Positions 62,032 to 64,000 of a stretch of DNA of 64,000 bases are shown here, piece by piece (position 1 is the first letter of the stretch; every line of letters begins with the position of its first letter). Made by a program: the position numbers and the translations under genes. The notes beneath the pieces are model-generated. The model did not search any database. It was not told where the DNA came from and saw only the letters and a list, made by a program, of their open reading frames with translations. Source of the DNA: Romboutsia sp. CE17 (GTDB taxonomy: Bacteria > Bacillota > Clostridia > Peptostreptococcales > Peptostreptococcaceae). The stretch is from the NCBI RefSeq assembly GCF_012317385.1, contig NZ_CP051144.1, positions 2,480,001 to 2,544,000 on the forward strand, in the 5' to 3' direction.

Positions 62032-62799
62032 ATGAGTAATAACAATATAGTTACTTCAGAAGAACTTAATGAAGCTATTGATAGTTTAAGTAAAAATCTA
62101 TATCTCGAATCACCTGATTTATGGATAGATTTTTCTGACAAAATGGGGGACAATAATTTTGATGAGATGGTTCTTTTCTTTGCCATTAAGTATAATTATC
62201 CAGCTATAGTTAAACACGCAATAGAAAGTCATTTAATAAAATTAGATTCTCCTTCTAGAAATAAAACTTTCAAATCAATCAAAGATCATTTATTGAGTGT
62301 GGCTGATCAATATAAAAATGTCCAAATACATAATATACTTACAGGAAAAAAAGAAGAGCTACAGAAAGAAGAATCATCAAACTCAACTCATGATTTAATT
62401 TCTAATGGCGATAACTCTTATATACCTAAGTTTATATGCCCACACTGTAACTCAAATATATTTAAAAGTGGATATATAGTTTCCGAAGAGGTTACATATA
62501 AATATTCAAAAGACAATAATAAAACAATACCTATAAGTAGTAAAACACTAGATAATGTAACTTGTGATAATTGTAAAAATACTTTAAAAGAAATTAATAA
62601 TGATTTTTTACAAAAGCTAAGTTCTGTTCAAAACTGTATATCTTGTGGATTAGATTTAACAAGTACAGGTATCGTAGATAAAATAAAAATGATCTATGAT
62701 AAAGATTTAAGTAAATTTTTACCTAATAAAACTTCTTATCATTGTAGTAATTGTGACCAAGAAATTAATGATTATCAAAAAGAACATTTTAATTTGTAA
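62032..62799 (+). CDS. Unknown protein with four CxxC zinc pairs
   Basis: Not recognised (255 aa). The N-terminal half (about residues 5-110) is helical and resembles a small repeat or scaffold (LFFAIKYNYPAIVKHAI). The C-terminal half holds four CxxC pairs in CPHC, CDNC, CISC and CSNC (about residues 139-250), enough for two zinc ribbons. Such ribbons often mediate protein or nucleic-acid contacts. AAGGAGG precedes the ATG, and a strong terminator follows. It lies just after a HAD phosphatase gene but past a terminator, so it may be transcribed separately. Confidence 0.72.
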   Translation: MSNNNIVTSEELNEAIDSLSKNLYLESPDLWIDFSDKMGDNNFDEMVLFFAIKYNYPAIVKHAIESHLIKLDSPSRNKTFKSIKDHLLSVADQYKNVQIHNILTGKKEELQKEESSNSTHDLISNGDNSYIPKFICPHCNSNIFKSGYIVSEEVTYKYSKDNNKTIPISSKTLDNVTCDNCKNTLKEINNDFLQKLSSVQNCISCGLDLTSTGIVDKIKMIYDKDLSKFLPNKTSYHCSNCDQEINDYQKEHFNL

Positions 62800-62801
62800 A
62801 T

Positions 62802-62852
62802 TAAAGGATACCCTTAAAATATCTATCTATTTTTAGGGGTATCCTTTTTTAT
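62802..62852. terminator. Bidirectional terminator
   Basis: AAAGGATACCC pairs with GGGTATCCTTT with an inner TAAAA/TTTTA stem; T6 follows on the plus strand and TTTAATTT on the minus strand. The last codons of the leftward membrane-protein gene lie inside this hairpin. Confidence 0.85.
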
Positions 62853-63335
62853 TTTAATTATTTTTTTTATTTTATAATCATAATAATCTATAAAACGAGA
62901 ATACATATAGTCATATATTATAAACACTAGTTCAAAACATATTATTGATATTAAATTTATAGGAATATATACAAATTCCTTCATTAATATATACAATATT
63001 AAAACTGTAACATTAGCAAATAACAACTTAAGTATATATTCTACAAATATAGGTCTATCTTTTTCAATCATATATTTAATTAGCCCATATATACCAAATG
63101 TAAAAATATATATTAACCATTGAATTTTACTATTCATTATTATAAATCCTAATGCTACGGATGCTAAATAATAAGTTAACCCGCTTATAGGACCCCATTC
63201 AACTATAACTATGGATATAATAAATGATGCCAAACCTAAAAGAAATAGGGTATTTATAGGAATAACATTTATAAGTATCAACAATATAGCATTTAAAGAT
63301 AATAACATACCTCCATAAGCTATTTTCTTACTCAT
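62823..63335 (-). CDS. Small hydrophobic membrane protein, unknown
   Basis: A 170-aa protein with about five membrane helices (about residues 5-27, 32-50, 53-67, 70-88 and 98-135) and a short basic C-terminal tail (IKKIIKIKKDTPKNR). I see no family motif; a distant likeness to substrate-binding components of ECF transporters is possible but weak. GGAGGG precedes the ATG. It lies 9 bp after the TPR-polyCys gene, so the two are probably co-transcribed. Confidence 0.68.
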   Translation of the reverse strand: MSKKIAYGGMLLSLNAILLILINVIPINTLFLLGLASFIISIVIVEWGPISGLTYYLASVALGFIIMNSKIQWLIYIFTFGIYGLIKYMIEKDRPIFVEYILKLLFANVTVLILYILMKEFVYIPINLISIICFELVFIIYDYMYSRFIDYYDYKIKKIIKIKKDTPKNR

Positions 63336-63344
63336 ACATCCCTC

Positions 63345-63785
63345 CTAGAAACAATCTACTAAGTCTCCACCACAGCATTCACAACATGAGTCTAAGCACC
63401 ATAATTTCATGCAATCTTCACAACAGTCATCACCACAGCAACAGCAACAGTCGTCACAGCAACAACAGCAACATCCACCTAAGTCATTTCGTCTTCTTCT
63501 ATTATAATTGTACGCTCTATGATTATAATTATCTCTATATCTACTAAATTTATTTAATGCATTTTTATATTCTACATTATCCGGGTCCATAAATTTAGCT
63601 CTTTTTATATAATCTTCACCTTGTTCATAATATCCTATATTCATAGCAGATATACCAGATAAATAATACCACTCACTACACTTATTACTTACAGTTTGTA
63701 AGAAATCATATGCTTTTTTAAATTCCTTACTTTCAATTAACTTTCTTGCTTTAAAAAGTTCATTATTATAAGTATTACTATACAT
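63345..63785 (-). CDS. TPR protein with poly-cysteine C-terminal tail
   Basis: A 146-aa protein. Residues about 8-75 form two tetratricopeptide-like helix pairs (FKKAYDFLQTVSNKCSEWYYLSG, then YYEQGEDYIKRAKFMDPDN). An Arg/Tyr/Asn-rich linker follows, then 20 cysteines in the last 45 residues (GGCCCCCCDD, CCCCCGDDCCEDC, LWCLDSCCECCGGDL). From memory, similar CxxC-rich GGDL tails occur on clostridial J-domain/TPR proteins. Metal or cluster binding, or disulfide cross-linking, is possible. The ATG at 63785 is better spaced from AAGGG than the GTG at 63794. Confidence 0.78.
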   Translation of the reverse strand: MYSNTYNNELFKARKLIESKEFKKAYDFLQTVSNKCSEWYYLSGISAMNIGYYEQGEDYIKRAKFMDPDNVEYKNALNKFSRYRDNYNHRAYNYNRRRRNDLGGCCCCCCDDCCCCCGDDCCEDCMKLWCLDSCCECCGGDLVDCF

Positions 63786-64000
63786 TACTTTCACACCCTT
63801 TATCTAATATACTTTTATATCTTAAATAAACACCTGAATAAACTATATTATCTATTATATTTATATTCATCTTTAAATTCAAATTATCTATACTTTGTGC
63901 TAGAATACCTAATGATATACTTATTAATTTATCAACTCTATCTTTTAGTTCTTCTCTTTTATCTATGTATTCTATAAAAGGATTATATCTTCCTTTTTCA
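63778..64000 (-). CDS. Partial upstream gene, C-terminal part only
   Basis: An open frame enters from the right edge and runs 73 codons to a TAG at 63778-63780, ending YKSILDKGCESNV. It is mostly helical (IDKREELKDRVDKLISISLG). Its stop overlaps the TPR gene start, showing translational coupling. The N-terminus is outside the window. A J-domain protein would fit the neighbour, but nothing visible proves it. Confidence 0.6.
   Translation of the reverse strand, partial: EKGRYNPFIEYIDKREELKDRVDKLISISLGILAQSIDNLNLKMNINIIDNIVYSGVYLRYKSILDKGCESNV

Overview
The window is low-GC, AT-rich DNA with strong Shine-Dalgarno sites and long one-directional operons. It carries a type IV pilus cluster with a fused PilM-PilN protein and GspK-like tip pilin, an anaerobic (cbi-type) cobalamin pathway, and clostridial-looking small proteins. 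This fits a member of class Clostridia, most likely Peptostreptococcaceae (relatives of Clostridioides, Paraclostridium or Romboutsia). The species cannot be fixed by eye.

Layout. 0.1-1.3 kb: precorrin-2 dehydrogenase with an XRE-cupin regulator. 1.5-7.9 kb: a lactose PTS / tagatose-6-phosphate regulon, lacG-lacE-lacF leftward and lacR-lacA-lacB-gatY rightward, with operators and promoters in the gap between them. 8-11.4 kb: a MarR-controlled MATE pump with two matching operator boxes, then a second MATE pump behind a transcription attenuator. 11.6-13.7 kb: an L,D-transpeptidase, then a His-rich heavy-metal exporter under a Fur-box-like palindrome. 13.85-24.3 kb: a complete type IV pilus operon (pilA-B-C-MN-O-V-U-K-T-D), headed by a long leader with two tandem 130-bp repeats and an intrinsic terminator. 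24.9-48.2 kb: 24 genes from hemA to hemB that build uroporphyrinogen III and turn it into the cobamide nucleotide loop. The run is split by a cobalamin riboswitch plus terminator between cobC and cbiP. 48.3-53.4 kb: a leftward 16S-23S-5S rRNA operon with tandem promoters and no spacer tRNA. 53.7-59.1 kb: a hemolysin III family protein, an IS256-family element with a perfect 8-bp target duplication, and a CadC/CadA-type metal efflux operon. 59.2-64 kb: poorly characterised genes, including a Met/Pro repeat protein, a HAD phosphatase, a four-CxxC zinc protein, and a TPR protein with a poly-cysteine tail.

How the genes work together. The hem genes feed uroporphyrinogen III to the CobA-HemD fusion. 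The detached precorrin-2 dehydrogenase at the left edge makes sirohydrochlorin, CbiK inserts cobalt, and the cbi/cob genes finish the cofactor. A cob(I)alamin adenosyltransferase and cobalt uptake genes are not seen here. The lac genes import lactose as lactose-6-phosphate, split it and run galactose-6-phosphate through tagatose phosphates; no tagatose-6-phosphate kinase (lacC) is present. The pilus operon encodes all core assembly parts plus the retraction ATPase and prepilin peptidase.

The most interesting unexplained elements are the duplicated pilA leader, whose stem keeps pairing between copies; the zinc-like YHxxxC insert in PilO; the attenuator before the second MATE gene; and the poly-Cys TPR protein. 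All calls are from reading the sequence and remembered family features; no database search was run.
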